Below, in pieces: positions 34,659 through 44,967 of a stretch of 64,000 nt of DNA; positions within the stretch are counted from its first letter, which is position 1; the number at the start of each line of letters is the position of its first letter. A program made the translations under genes and the position numbers. This stretch comes from an uncultured Prevotellaceae bacterium (GTDB lineage Bacteria > Bacteroidota > Bacteroidia > Bacteroidales > Bacteroidaceae). The stretch lies in the NCBI GenBank assembly GCA_947176535.1, contig CAMWQU010000011.1, positions 1 to 64,000 on the forward strand. The letters run 5' to 3'. Under the pieces are notes generated by a model. The model did no database searches. It was not told the origin of the DNA and saw only the letters and a program-made list of their open reading frames with translations.

Positions 34659-34692
34659 TCCCAAAAGTCAGCATAAATGTCAATTTTTGGGA
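34659..34692. promoter_or_regulatory. Operator-like dyad 1 upstream of the DUF4143 ATPase
   Basis: A dyad TCCCAAAA...TTTTGGGA encloses ATAAATGTCA. Its right part (34672-34692) matches 34748-34768 at 20 of 21 positions. Confidence 0.6.
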
Positions 34693-34723
34693 GTAGAATG
34701 TTACGTATATCAGAATAAACGCT

Positions 34724-34731
34724 TAAATTTG
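34724..34731 (+). promoter_or_regulatory. -7 box for the DUF4143 ATPase gene
   Basis: TAAATTTG lies between the two operator-like copies, 45 bp before the ATG. A -33 TTTG is not evident. Confidence 0.5.
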
Positions 34732-34747
34732 CATTCCAAATAGTAGA

Positions 34748-34768
34748 CATAAATGTCACTTTTTGGGA
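34748..34768. promoter_or_regulatory. Operator-like repeat 2 upstream of the DUF4143 ATPase
   Basis: The second copy of the 21-bp motif (CATAAATGTCAC then TTTTTGGGA) ends 8 bp before the start codon, inside the predicted leader. With copy 1 it brackets the -7 box, as expected for an autoregulatory repressor site. Confidence 0.6.
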
Positions 34769-34776
34769 AGTGAGCC

Positions 34777-36030
34777 ATGATTATCAAACGAGAACACTAT
34801 CTGAATCAGCTTATCGCAAGTAAGCATAATGGACTAATCAAGATTATTACCGGATTAAGGCGATCCGGCAAGTCATATCTGTTGTTTCACTTGTTCTATG
34901 ATTATTTGAAAGAACAGGGAATTGCTGACGACCATATCATTAAAGTGGATTTGGAAGACAGACGCAATGCCTCCCTGCGCGATCCGGATGTGTTGCTTGT
35001 CCACATTGACTCAAAAATGGTGGACGACAAGATGTATTACATACTTCTTGATGAGGTTCAACACGTACCTGAGTTTGAAGATGTGCTTAATAGTTATCTC
35101 AAGATAGAGAATGCCGATGTGTATGTGACAGGAAGCAACTCCCGATTTCTATCAACGGATATAATAACGGAGTTTAGAGGGCGCGGAGACCAGATACATG
35201 TATTTCCTCTGTCTTTTGCCGAATTTATGTCTGTGGACAATCGGCATCCAATTGAGGCATGGGTTGATTATTATACTTATGGAGGGCTTCCTCATGTACT
35301 TACATTAGAAACGCCAAAGAAAAAAATAGACTATCTTAAAAGGCTATTCTCAACTGTCTACATAAAAGATATAGTTGAGAGATATAAACTAAAGGGAGAG
35401 TCTGAGTTAAAGGAATTGCTTCAAATTATCGCATCTGCAATCGGAGCTCCGACAAATCCCAACAAATTGGCTAATACATTCAAAAGCCTGAAAAGTGTAT
35501 CACTATCTAACAAAACTATTGATAAATATTTGACATATATTTGTGAGTCCTTTTTAACCGAAAAGGCAATTCGTTATGATATTAAGGGGAAGAAATATAT
35601 AAATACTTTGTCAAAGTATTATTTTTCGGATTTAGGAGTTCGCAACGCTATTCTTGACTATAGACAGCAGGAAGAAAATCACATTATGGAGAATATTATT
35701 TTCAATGAACTTAGAATACGTGGCTTTCAAGTCGATGTTGGTATGGTAGAACATCGAACAACTGACAAGAACGGGAAAACCATTCGTAAACAGTATGAGG
35801 TCGATTTTGTGGCAAATCAAGGTAGCCAACGTTACTATATCCAATCTGCCTTTATGATGCCTACGGATGCAAAAGAACGTCAGGAGTCAGCTTCGTTGCT
35901 TAATATTGACGATTCTTTCAAGAAAATCATTATCGTCAAAGATTATATTAAACCCAAAAGAAACGAAGAAGGAATAGTCACTATCGGACTGATAGACTTT
36001 CTCCTAAAACCGGAGCTCTTAAATTGGTAA
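34777..36030 (+). CDS. AAA ATPase with DUF4143 domain
   Basis: A 417-residue protein. Walker A is GLRRSGKSYLL (about residues 26-36) and Walker B is YILLDEVQHV (about 89-98), followed by a sensor-like VTGSNSRFLS. The C-terminal part (about 210-410) is the DUF4143 domain, a PD-(D/E)XK-nuclease-like fold, with YEVDFVANQG as the likely core. These ATPases are common, variable, horizontally moving genes of unclear role, sometimes compared to archaeal ATPases or toxin-antitoxin-like modules. The gene is clearly AT-rich compared with both neighbours and uses AT-ending codons, so recent acquisition is likely. No integrase, repeat-flanked boundary or partner gene is visible. Confidence 0.88.
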   Translation: MIIKREHYLNQLIASKHNGLIKIITGLRRSGKSYLLFHLFYDYLKEQGIADDHIIKVDLEDRRNASLRDPDVLLVHIDSKMVDDKMYYILLDEVQHVPEFEDVLNSYLKIENADVYVTGSNSRFLSTDIITEFRGRGDQIHVFPLSFAEFMSVDNRHPIEAWVDYYTYGGLPHVLTLETPKKKIDYLKRLFSTVYIKDIVERYKLKGESELKELLQIIASAIGAPTNPNKLANTFKSLKSVSLSNKTIDKYLTYICESFLTEKAIRYDIKGKKYINTLSKYYFSDLGVRNAILDYRQQEENHIMENIIFNELRIRGFQVDVGMVEHRTTDKNGKTIRKQYEVDFVANQGSQRYYIQSAFMMPTDAKERQESASLLNIDDSFKKIIIVKDYIKPKRNEEGIVTIGLIDFLLKPELLNW

Positions 36031-36089
36031 AAATAAGATTATGTCATCATCAGAATCTACGACATGAAAAGAACTCTCCCATAAGATGA

Positions 36090-36203
36090 GAAATAATTTC
36101 AGGTTTGATACGCTACATACCGCGTCATACTCCTCGACGATTTCTTGCCGAAGCACAAAGGAGAGGCTATGATACCGGCAAACTGATTGGGGTGAAACAG
36201 TAA
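36090..36203 (+). pseudogene. Possible 3' remnant of an unidentified gene
   Basis: This stretch reads as 37 residues ending YDTGKLIGVKQ before a TAA. It has no good start, is preceded by an in-frame TGA, and its composition (RRFLAEAQRRGYDTG) looks protein-like. It could be the tail of a gene deleted when the neighbouring ATPase arrived. This is weak evidence; chance is possible. Confidence 0.25.
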
Positions 36204-36226
36204 ATCTTCTTTCCCCTTCTTCCTGC

Positions 36227-36258
36227 AAATCCCCGGCTTTCCCATGAGCCGGGGATTT
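36227..36258. terminator. Terminator hairpin between the DUF4143 gene and gpmI
   Basis: AAATCCCCGGCT (36227-36238) pairs with AGCCGGGGATTT (36247-36258) across an 8-nt loop. Flanking A and T runs inside the stem make it work in either direction. Confidence 0.8.
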
Positions 36259-36284
36259 CTGTTCAAAGAAAACCCGGGAGAAGT

Positions 36285-36315
36285 TTTGCTTTTCACGGGC
36301 TTATTCGTACCTTTG
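36285..36315 (+). promoter_or_regulatory. gpmI promoter
   Basis: TTTG (36285-36288), 19 bp, TACCTTTG (36308-36315); a full consensus match. Confidence 0.78.
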
Positions 36316-36362
36316 CGTGTGAAATGTACAATGAAGGTAATAACTCAAACGATAAATACAGT

Positions 36363-37877
36363 ATGGCAAAGAAAGCACTCCTTATGATACTCGACGGATG
36401 GGGTATCGGCAATCAGTCCAAGGGCGACGTCATTTTCCAGACGCCGACGCCCAATCTGGATAAAATCACGGCAACGTACCCGCACAGCAGTCTGTTGGCC
36501 TCGGGCGAGAACGTGGGCCTGCCCGACGGGCAAATGGGTAACTCCGAAGTGGGACACCTGAACATCGGTGCCGGACGCATCGTTTATCAGGATTTAGTGA
36601 AAATCAACCGCGCCTGCAAGGACGGCAGCATCCTGCAGAACCCCGAAATCGTATCGGCCTACGAGTATGCCAAGGCCAACGGCAAGAGCGTTCACCTGAT
36701 GGGACTAACGTCGAACGGTGGCGTGCATTCGTCGCTCGAACATCTGTTCACGCTCTGTGACATTTCCGAGAAGTACGGCATCCGTCGGACTTTCGTTCAC
36801 TGCTTCATGGACGGTCGCGATACCGACCCCCGCAGCGGTAAGGGCTTCATTCAGCAGCTCACCGACCACATACAGGGCACGAACACCCACATCGCCGGCA
36901 TCATCGGCCGCTTCTATGCCATGGACCGCGACAAGCGTTGGGACCGCGTGAAGGTGGCCTACGATCTGCTCGTTCGCGGTGAGGGCAAGCAGGCCACGGA
37001 CATGGTGGAGGCCATGCAGGAGAGCTACGACGAGGGAGTGACGGACGAGTTCATCAAGCCCATCAATAACTCCGCCGTGGACGGCACCATCAAGGAGGGC
37101 GATGTGGTCATCTTCTTCAACTACCGCAACGACCGTGCCAAGGAACTCACCATCGTGCTGACGCAGCAGGACATGGAGGAGCAGGGCATGAAGACCATAC
37201 CCGGCCTGCAGTACTACTGCATGACGCCCTACGATGCTTCGTTCCGTGGCGTGCACATCCTCTTCCCGAAAGAGAACGTCATGAATACGCTGGGCGAATA
37301 CATCGCCGCACAGGGCCTGAAGCAGTTGCACACAGCCGAAACGGAGAAGTACGCACACGTGACGTTCTTCTTCAACGGCGGACGCGAGACTCCCTACGAG
37401 GGCGAAGACCGCATTCTGGTGGCCAGCCCCAAGGTGCAGACCTACGACCTGAAGCCCGAAATGAGTGCCTTCGAGGTGAAAGACAAACTGGTGGCAGCCA
37501 TCCGGGAGGAGAAGTACGGCTTCATTGTCGTGAACTTCGCCAACGGCGATATGGTGGGCCATACGGGTATCTACGAAGCCATCGAGAAGGCTGTCACGGC
37601 CGTAGACTGCTGTGTGGGTGAGGTGGTGGAAGCCGCTCTGGCTGCCGGTTACGAGACCGTCATCATTGCCGACCACGGCAATGCCGACAATGCCATCAAT
37701 CCCGACGGCACGGCCAACACGGCTCATTCGCTGAATCCCGTGCCTTTCATCTACATCACGGAGAACACGGCCGCCCGCGTAGAGGACGGCGTGCTGGCCG
37801 ACGTGGCTCCCAGCATTCTCCACATCATGGGCCTGCAGCAGCCGGCCGAGATGACGGGTAAGTGCCTTATCAAGTAA
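36363..37877 (+). CDS. gpmI: 2,3-bisphosphoglycerate-independent phosphoglycerate mutase
   Basis: A 504-residue Mn-dependent mutase that interconverts 3- and 2-phosphoglycerate in glycolysis. The metal-binding ILDGWG is at about residues 9-14, the phosphoserine S61 sits in [14 protein letters not shown], and the later metal site is in IADHGNADN. The length is normal. An in-frame ATG at 36324 would add 13 residues and lies only 8 bp after the promoter box; 36363 is chosen because [14 protein letters not shown] matches the family start. ung follows after 94 bp without a clear promoter. Confidence 0.96.
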   Translation: MAKKALLMILDGWGIGNQSKGDVIFQTPTPNLDKITATYPHSSLLASGENVGLPDGQMGNSEVGHLNIGAGRIVYQDLVKINRACKDGSILQNPEIVSAYEYAKANGKSVHLMGLTSNGGVHSSLEHLFTLCDISEKYGIRRTFVHCFMDGRDTDPRSGKGFIQQLTDHIQGTNTHIAGIIGRFYAMDRDKRWDRVKVAYDLLVRGEGKQATDMVEAMQESYDEGVTDEFIKPINNSAVDGTIKEGDVVIFFNYRNDRAKELTIVLTQQDMEEQGMKTIPGLQYYCMTPYDASFRGVHILFPKENVMNTLGEYIAAQGLKQLHTAETEKYAHVTFFFNGGRETPYEGEDRILVASPKVQTYDLKPEMSAFEVKDKLVAAIREEKYGFIVVNFANGDMVGHTGIYEAIEKAVTAVDCCVGEVVEAALAAGYETVIIADHGNADNAINPDGTANTAHSLNPVPFIYITENTAARVEDGVLADVAPSILHIMGLQQPAEMTGKCLIK

Positions 37878-37971
37878 AACCTTTTTTCTCCCTGCTCCCT
37901 CCCGGGAGAGGACGGACGGTGCCGCAAGGTGTGCCGGAACGTTCCTCCCGGAAGGGGGCGGAAATTGTTTT

Positions 37972-38637
37972 ATGAGCGTCAGGATAGAACCATCGTGGGG
38001 GGCGCAGCTCGCCTCGGAATTTGAGAAACCCTACTTCACCCGTCTGGTGGAGTCGGTACACGGAGAGTATGCCTCCGGAGTGTGTTATCCGCCGGGGCGG
38101 TTCATCTTCAATGCGTTCAATCAGACGCCTTTCGACCGCGTGAAGGTTGTCATCCTCGGACAAGATCCCTACCACGAACCCGGTCAGGCTCACGGGCTGA
38201 GTTTTTCGGTGCAGGACGGCGTGCCCTTTCCCCCCTCGCTGCAGAATATCTTCAAGGAAGTGGCCGACGACCTCGGCGTTCCAGTGCCTCCGTCGGGCGA
38301 CCTGACGCGCTGGGCGCAACAGGGCGTGCTGCTGTTGAACGCCACGCTCACCGTCCGGGCCCATCAGGCCAACAGCCATGCGCAGCTTGGTTGGCAGCAG
38401 TTCACCGATGCGGCCATCCATGCGCTTGCCACCCAGCGTGAAAACATCGTCTACATGCTTTGGGGCGGATTTGCCCGCGGCAAGGCGTACATGATAGACC
38501 GCACACGCAACCTTGTTCTCGAGTCCGTTCATCCCTCTCCCCTCAGTGCCAACCGGGGCGGTTGGTTCGGGCAGCATCAGTTCTCCCGTTGCAACGCCTA
38601 CCTGCAGGAGCACGGGCTAACGCCGATAGCATGGTAG
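37972..38637 (+). CDS. ung: Uracil-DNA glycosylase
   Basis: A 221-residue family 1 UDG that removes uracil from DNA. The catalytic water-activating motif GQDPYH is at residues 63-68 (D65), and the minor-groove HPSPLS loop is near residue 187. The uracil-binding FNAFN and LLLNATLTV segments are present. It overlaps the next gene by 7 bp, so the two are translationally linked. Confidence 0.97.
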   Translation: MSVRIEPSWGAQLASEFEKPYFTRLVESVHGEYASGVCYPPGRFIFNAFNQTPFDRVKVVILGQDPYHEPGQAHGLSFSVQDGVPFPPSLQNIFKEVADDLGVPVPPSGDLTRWAQQGVLLLNATLTVRAHQANSHAQLGWQQFTDAAIHALATQRENIVYMLWGGFARGKAYMIDRTRNLVLESVHPSPLSANRGGWFGQHQFSRCNAYLQEHGLTPIAW

Positions 38638-39254
38638 ACAGCCTTTCTTCCTTTTCGCCTGACCGTGGCGCGTTGCCTCCCATCATTCAGGTAGGCGATG
38701 TTCTGCTTTCGCCCGACATCATTACCGACTACTTTGCCTGTGATATAGCCCGCTGCGGCGGCCGCTGCTGCGAGGAGGGCGATGCGGGAGCACCCGTCAC
38801 GATGGACGAGATAGCCGACATCGAGGAACAACTGGATGCTCTCTGGCCCCGTCTCTCCGCTTCGGCGCAGGCTGCCATCGACCGCACGGGAGTGGCGTAT
38901 GCCGATCCCGAGGGCGACCTTGTCACCTGCATCGTCAATAACCGCGACTGTGCTTTTCGTGGCCCGAAAGGGTGTCTCCTGCGCACTCGGCCCATCAGTT
39001 GCCACCTCTATCCCATCCGCGAGAAACTGCTCGGCACCATTCCGCCCGCCGACCCCTCGGATGTTCCCCATCCGCTCGTCGGACTCAATTATCATCGCTG
39101 GGACATCTGCTGCAATGCCATCGAAAACGGCCGCCGTCAGGGCATCCGCCTCTATCAGTTCTTGCGCGAACCCCTCATCCGTCGTTTCGGTGAAACGTGG
39201 TATGCCGAGCTCGAAGCCACGGTGGCCGAGCTCCGCCGTCAGGGGCTTGTGTAA
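38631..39254 (+). CDS. DUF3109 (YkgJ-like) cysteine-cluster protein
   Basis: A 207-residue protein with conserved cysteines C37, C42, C46 and C47 (CDIARCGGRCC) and C107, C115 and C124 (CAFRGPKGCLL, SCHLYPIR). This is the zinc- or iron-sulfur-binding pattern of the YkgJ/DUF3109 group; the function is unknown. The start at 38631 gives MVDSLSSF and overlaps the ung stop region by 7 bp. An upstream extension in this frame is only ung read in another frame. Coupling with ung hints at a nucleic-acid or repair context, but that is weak inference. Confidence 0.85.
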   Translation: MVDSLSSFSPDRGALPPIIQVGDVLLSPDIITDYFACDIARCGGRCCEEGDAGAPVTMDEIADIEEQLDALWPRLSASAQAAIDRTGVAYADPEGDLVTCIVNNRDCAFRGPKGCLLRTRPISCHLYPIREKLLGTIPPADPSDVPHPLVGLNYHRWDICCNAIENGRRQGIRLYQFLREPLIRRFGETWYAELEATVAELRRQGLV

Positions 39255-39300
39255 AGCAAGAGCGAATCGGAATTTTACATCTCACTCACTAATCTGCGAA

Positions 39301-39335
39301 ACTGCCGAAGTTTCATTGAGGGAAACTCCGGCAGT
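39301..39335. terminator. Hairpin between convergent DUF3109 and membrane protein genes
   Basis: ACTGCCG-AAGTTTC pairs with GAAACT-CCGGCAGT with one bulge. The T-run is poor, so efficiency is uncertain. Confidence 0.55.
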
Positions 39336-39367
39336 CTCGTAATAGGATGATAGGATTTTATAAAGGT

Positions 39368-39814
39368 TTAGATCTCGCAGATCATGACAATTCCTAAAAA
39401 GGCTAACACAATCCAAATGGGAAGAAAGCATAGATAGATGATGCTGAGGATGCCATAGAAGCGAAAGAAAGAGCGCATATTGGCAAATGCACAGGACAGT
39501 TCCTCCTCATTGTTGGTGAGGCAGGCCGACTTGGCATTGTTGGTAAACCCGAATCCTTTGATAGTGGGGTAGAGCATGATGACGGCCAACACCAAATAAA
39601 ACAGGCCGAGAAAGGTTGAGTAAGCACCGTATATGGCTCTGAGAGTGTTACCGCTGCATAATATCAGAAGAGCAATTCCGACTAAGAAAACTATCCCGAT
39701 ACACTGCAGGATAATCAGGAATTTTGCCCACTTGGCTGAGGACAGCAAATCGGCCTTCATGGTTTCGCTCACGCTCATCTTCGTTGTTTCCGAAGTCATG
39801 TTTGTTTCATTCAT
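39368..39814 (-). CDS. Small integral membrane protein (DUF5362-like)
   Basis: A 148-residue protein. A polar N-terminal tail (about residues 1-28, rich in T, S, E and M) precedes four hydrophobic segments at about 30-52, 62-86, 115-132 and 131-147. The segment between helices 2 and 3 has FTNNAKSACLTNNEEELSCAF. The layout resembles the small DUF5362 membrane proteins common in Bacteroidetes; that family call is from memory and moderate. It is monocistronic, with a TAACTTTG box about 120 bp upstream. No function is known. Confidence 0.65.
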   Translation of the reverse strand: MNETNMTSETTKMSVSETMKADLLSSAKWAKFLIILQCIGIVFLVGIALLILCSGNTLRAIYGAYSTFLGLFYLVLAVIMLYPTIKGFGFTNNAKSACLTNNEEELSCAFANMRSFFRFYGILSIIYLCFLPIWIVLAFLGIVMICEI

Positions 39815-39934
39815 AATGATATTGATTAGAAAATTGCTTTTGTCGGAGGAACTGTTCTGTCAGTTGTGTGGCGGACATGGCGGGAGCCTCCTCCCTTAAC
39901 TCCCGTCAGTTCGCTTTTTTTCTTCTCGCTGACA

Positions 39935-39942
39935 CAAAGTTA
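39935..39942 (-). promoter_or_regulatory. -7 box for the small membrane protein gene
   Basis: On the minus strand TAACTTTG. It predicts a leader of about 115 nt; no clear -33 element. Confidence 0.5.
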
Positions 39943-40030
39943 ATGCTTTTTTCGGCAGTGAAAAAATATTTTTGCGATATTCTTGTCGGGGGGGTAAATA
40001 GGTGCTTTTAGCCACTTTTCGGCCCGATTG

Positions 40031-40062
40031 TTTGGGATTGTGTGCATAAATAACTACTTTTG
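40031..40062 (+). promoter_or_regulatory. Promoter of the GH110 gene
   Basis: TTTG (40031-40034), 20 bp, TACTTTTG (40055-40062), 26 bp before the ATG. Confidence 0.72.
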
Positions 40063-40088
40063 TAGCTTACAATTATTACTATATTCTA

Positions 40089-41957
40089 ATGTTGAAGCAG
40101 ACGATGAACAGGAAATTGTTGGGCCTTTTGGCTTTAGTGTTCGCAGCCCTTCCCGTTGTGGCCCGCGAGAGAGTGTATAATGCCGCCGACTTAGGCATCG
40201 TAGCCAATACCGGAGAGAGCCAGTCCGCCGCCATGGCACGGGCCATAGAGACCATACGCGCCGCCATGGGTAAGGGCGACCGCGCCGTGCTGAAACTGGC
40301 CGGAGGGCGTTACGATTTCTTCCCGGAGGATGCGACGCGGCGCGAGTATAACATCTCCAACCACGACCAGACGAAGAACAAGGTCGTGGGGCTGCCGCTG
40401 GAAGACATGCACGACTTTGTGCTCAACGGCAATGGGGCGGAACTGATTTTCCACGGGCGCATGCTGCCGCTCTCCCTTGTGCGCTCTGCCGGCTGCACGC
40501 TGCGGGACTTCAGCATAGACTTTGCCAATCCGCAGATAGCCCAGATTACCATCGTGGAGAACGACCCGCAGCGCGGCATCACGTTCAGTCCCGCTCCGTG
40601 GGTGGAATACGAGATTTCGGAGGACGGCAATTTCATGACCTGCGGGCCGGGATGGCGTTTCCGTCATCAGTACGGCATCGCCTTTGAGGGCGACACCCGC
40701 CACATCGTGTACAGAACCGGCGATATGCGCTGCCCCATAGCGAACGTCAGCAAGGTGGGGGACGACAAACTCCTCGTGCCCGACTGGAAAGACGAACGGC
40801 TGAAGCCCGGCACCGTGATAGCCTTGCGCGGATGGGAACGTCCGGCACCCGGAATCTTCCTGACGCACAGCCGCGACACCCGCATCGAGCATGTCCGCGT
40901 ACACTACGCCGAGGGCATGGGCCTGTTGGCACAGCTCTGCGAGAACATCTACATGGACGGTTTCGGCGTCTGCCTGCGCGGCAGCAACGATGCCCGCTAC
41001 TTCACGACGCAGGCCGATGCCACGCACTTCTCCGGCTGTCGCGGCAAGATAACGTCCATCAACGGTCTGTACGAGGGGATGATGGATGATGCCATCAACG
41101 TACACGGTACGTATCTCAAGGTTGTCCGCCGTGTGGACAACTACACGCTTGAGGGCCGCTACATGCACTCCCAGTCGTGGGGCTTCGACTGGGGCTTTGT
41201 GGGCGACAAGGTGCAGTTCGTGCGTTCTTCCACGATGGAGATAGCCGGCGATGCCAACGAGGTGGCCGAAATCACTCCGCTGGATGCCGTCAATGCGGAG
41301 ACGGGCCGCGGCATGGATGGGGCGAAGACGTTCCGCATTCGTTTCCAGAAGCCCGTGCCGGGAGAAATCACGGAGCAGGCCGCTTACGGCATAGAGAACC
41401 TGACGTGGACGCCCGAAGTGCGCTTCGCCGGCAACACGATACGCAACAACCGTGCCCGCGGAACGCTGTTCAGCACGCCGCGCCGCGTACTCGTTGAGGA
41501 CAATCTCTTCGACCACACGTCCGGTTGCGCCATACTGCTCTGCGGCGACTGTAACGGATGGTACGAGACGGGGGCCTGCCGCGACGTCACCATACGCCGC
41601 AACCGCTTCGTGAATGCGCTCACCAATCAGTTCCAGTTCACGAATGCCGTCATTTCCATCTACCCTGAAATTCCCGACCTCGCCGGACAGAAGGAATTTT
41701 TCCACGGCGGCAAGCGTGGAGCCATACGCATAGAAAAGAACACGTTTGAGACGTTCGATGCTCCCATTCTTTATGCCAAGAGCGTGAACGGCCTTGTCTT
41801 CCGCAAAAATACAATCCTTACCAATCAAGATTATAAGCCCTTCCACTGGAACACTCACCGCTTCTTTCTGCAGCGCGTCCGCAACGTAGAGATTGAGGGG
41901 TTGCTCTGGGACCACGGTGACATTCTTCCTGAAGTGAAACTGAACTGCTGTCGCTAA
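40089..41957 (+). CDS. Alpha-1,3-galactosidase, glycoside hydrolase family 110
   Basis: A 622-residue secreted enzyme. The signal peptide is about residues 1-25 (ending PVVAR), with MNRKLL at codon 6 as an alternative start. The rest is a right-handed parallel beta-helix. The conserved GH110 stretches are FSGCRGKITSINGLYEGMMD/DAINVHGTYL (about 315-345) and TRRVLVEDNLFDHTS-like rungs later. GH110 enzymes remove terminal alpha-1,3-galactose from blood-group B or linear alpha-Gal glycans; GlaA and GlaB subtypes differ in tolerance for unfucosylated substrate, and the sequence alone does not let me choose. No SusC/SusD or other glycosidase is adjacent, so it is not in a normal polysaccharide utilization locus. 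Mucin or dietary animal glycans are the likely source. Confidence 0.88.
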   Translation: MLKQTMNRKLLGLLALVFAALPVVARERVYNAADLGIVANTGESQSAAMARAIETIRAAMGKGDRAVLKLAGGRYDFFPEDATRREYNISNHDQTKNKVVGLPLEDMHDFVLNGNGAELIFHGRMLPLSLVRSAGCTLRDFSIDFANPQIAQITIVENDPQRGITFSPAPWVEYEISEDGNFMTCGPGWRFRHQYGIAFEGDTRHIVYRTGDMRCPIANVSKVGDDKLLVPDWKDERLKPGTVIALRGWERPAPGIFLTHSRDTRIEHVRVHYAEGMGLLAQLCENIYMDGFGVCLRGSNDARYFTTQADATHFSGCRGKITSINGLYEGMMDDAINVHGTYLKVVRRVDNYTLEGRYMHSQSWGFDWGFVGDKVQFVRSSTMEIAGDANEVAEITPLDAVNAETGRGMDGAKTFRIRFQKPVPGEITEQAAYGIENLTWTPEVRFAGNTIRNNRARGTLFSTPRRVLVEDNLFDHTSGCAILLCGDCNGWYETGACRDVTIRRNRFVNALTNQFQFTNAVISIYPEIPDLAGQKEFFHGGKRGAIRIEKNTFETFDAPILYAKSVNGLVFRKNTILTNQDYKPFHWNTHRFFLQRVRNVEIEGLLWDHGDILPEVKLNCCR

Positions 41958-41981
41958 TCCCGCTTTCATAGCGCAAAACAA

Positions 41982-42017
41982 CAAGGGCCGTGTTTGAGAT
42001 GTCAAACACGGCCCTTG
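41982..42017. terminator. Bidirectional terminator between the GH110 gene and gyrB
   Basis: A perfect 16-bp stem (CAAGGGCCGTGTTTGA at 41982-41997, complement at 42002-42017) with a 4-nt loop, flanked by A-rich and T-rich bases. It separates two convergent genes. Confidence 0.9.
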
Positions 42018-42047
42018 CTGTTTATATCGGTCAGGCTTTGTCCTGAA

Positions 42048-44347
<2,300 letters not shown>

Positions 44348-44396
44348 CTCGTCGTAGGGTGGTTGCGAGTGAAAGAAAGGTGTGGGGGGATATAGA

Positions 44397-44433
44397 AAAC
44401 GCCCGTTCTCACGATTGATGAGAACGGGCGTTT
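44397..44433. terminator. Terminator hairpin downstream of rpsT
   Basis: A 15-bp perfect stem, AAACGCCCGTTCTCA (44397-44411) with TGAGAACGGGCGTTT (44419-44433). On the minus strand it follows the rpsT stop by 33 bp. Confidence 0.88.
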
Positions 44434-44466
44434 GTCTTTTGCTTTCTCCGGTATAGGGAAATCCGC

Positions 44467-44721
44467 TTAGCCTAACTTCTGAATGTAGTGGCAGAGCTTC
44501 GACTTCAGGTTAGCGGCCTTATTTTTATGGATGATGTTGGTCTTGGCCAGTTTGTCCAGAATCTTCTGAACGCCGGGGTACATCTCCAGGGCTGCAGCCT
44601 TGTCGGTGGTTGCACGCAGTTTGCGGACAGCATTACGCATGGTCTTGGCGTAATATCTGTTGTGCAGACGGCGCTTCTGCTCCTGACGGATTCTCTTGAG
44701 AGATGATTTGTGGTTTGCCAT
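44467..44721 (-). CDS. rpsT: 30S ribosomal protein S20
   Basis: An 84-residue basic helical protein that binds 16S rRNA during 30S assembly. It starts [18 protein letters not shown] and keeps the family's NAVRKLR and [10 protein letters not shown] segments. It lies 31 bp downstream of tRNA-Glu on the same strand. The gap is purely AT-rich with no TAnnTTTG box, so S20 mRNA probably derives from the tRNA transcript by processing. A strong hairpin ends the unit. Confidence 0.97.
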   Translation of the reverse strand: MANHKSSLKRIRQEQKRRLHNRYYAKTMRNAVRKLRATTDKAAALEMYPGVQKILDKLAKTNIIHKNKAANLKSKLCHYIQKLG

Positions 44722-44752
44722 TTTATTTATTCCTTTTTATTATTTTTCCTTG

Positions 44753-44824
44753 TAGTCCCTAGGAGAGTCGAACTCCTCTTTAGAGAATGAAAATCTCTCG
44801 TCCTAACCGATAGACGAAGGGACC
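44753..44824 (-). tRNA. tRNA-Glu (UUC)
   Basis: A 72-nt cloverleaf on the minus strand. The acceptor is GGTCCCT with AGGGACT (a G-T first pair), the anticodon stem AGAGA/TCTCT with loop TTTTCAT (anticodon UUC), and the T loop contains GTTCGAC. The discriminator is A; CCA is not encoded. It is the first gene of a unit with rpsT. Confidence 0.96.
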
Positions 44825-44881
44825 GGCCTGTGTGACCTTTTCGTCACTGCTTCATAACCGTAGCGGTTACGATTGCGGGTG

Positions 44882-44912
44882 CAAAGTTAGCACTTTTAGT
44901 TGAATTGACAAA
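44882..44912 (-). promoter_or_regulatory. Promoter of the tRNA-Glu/rpsT unit
   Basis: On the minus strand TTTG (44909-44912), 19 bp, TAACTTTG (44882-44889). A full consensus match, 57 bp before the tRNA. Confidence 0.78.
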
Positions 44913-44952
44913 GTTTTGAATCAATATTTTCATGTTTTACGATTTATTTTTT

Positions 44953-44960
44953 TATTTTTG
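44953..44960 (+). promoter_or_regulatory. -7 box for recO
   Basis: TATTTTTG ends 7 bp before the first of two ATGs (44968, 44971). It implies an mRNA with essentially no leader. A weak TTTC lies about 21 bp upstream. Confidence 0.55.
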
Positions 44961-44967
44961 CACCGTT

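Larger units (their letters stand above)
34404..34776. other. Intergenic region with array C and paired operator-like repeats
   Basis: This gap holds the family C array at 34476-34559 on the left. On the right, an AT-rich segment carries two copies of a 21-bp motif around a TAnnTTTG box, leading into the DUF4143 ATPase gene. Base composition changes sharply from GC-rich to AT-rich near 34660. Confidence 0.7.
36031..36362. other. Intergenic region before gpmI
   Basis: Holds an AT-rich tail of the acquired segment, a short open frame at 36090-36203 that may be a gene remnant, a terminator hairpin at 36227-36258 and the gpmI promoter. Nothing else is recognised. Confidence 0.6.

Noticed and set aside
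36324-36362. ATG 36324 as the gpmI start
   Set aside because: It adds 13 residues not seen at the N-terminus of the family. It is kept only as a possible leaderless alternative.
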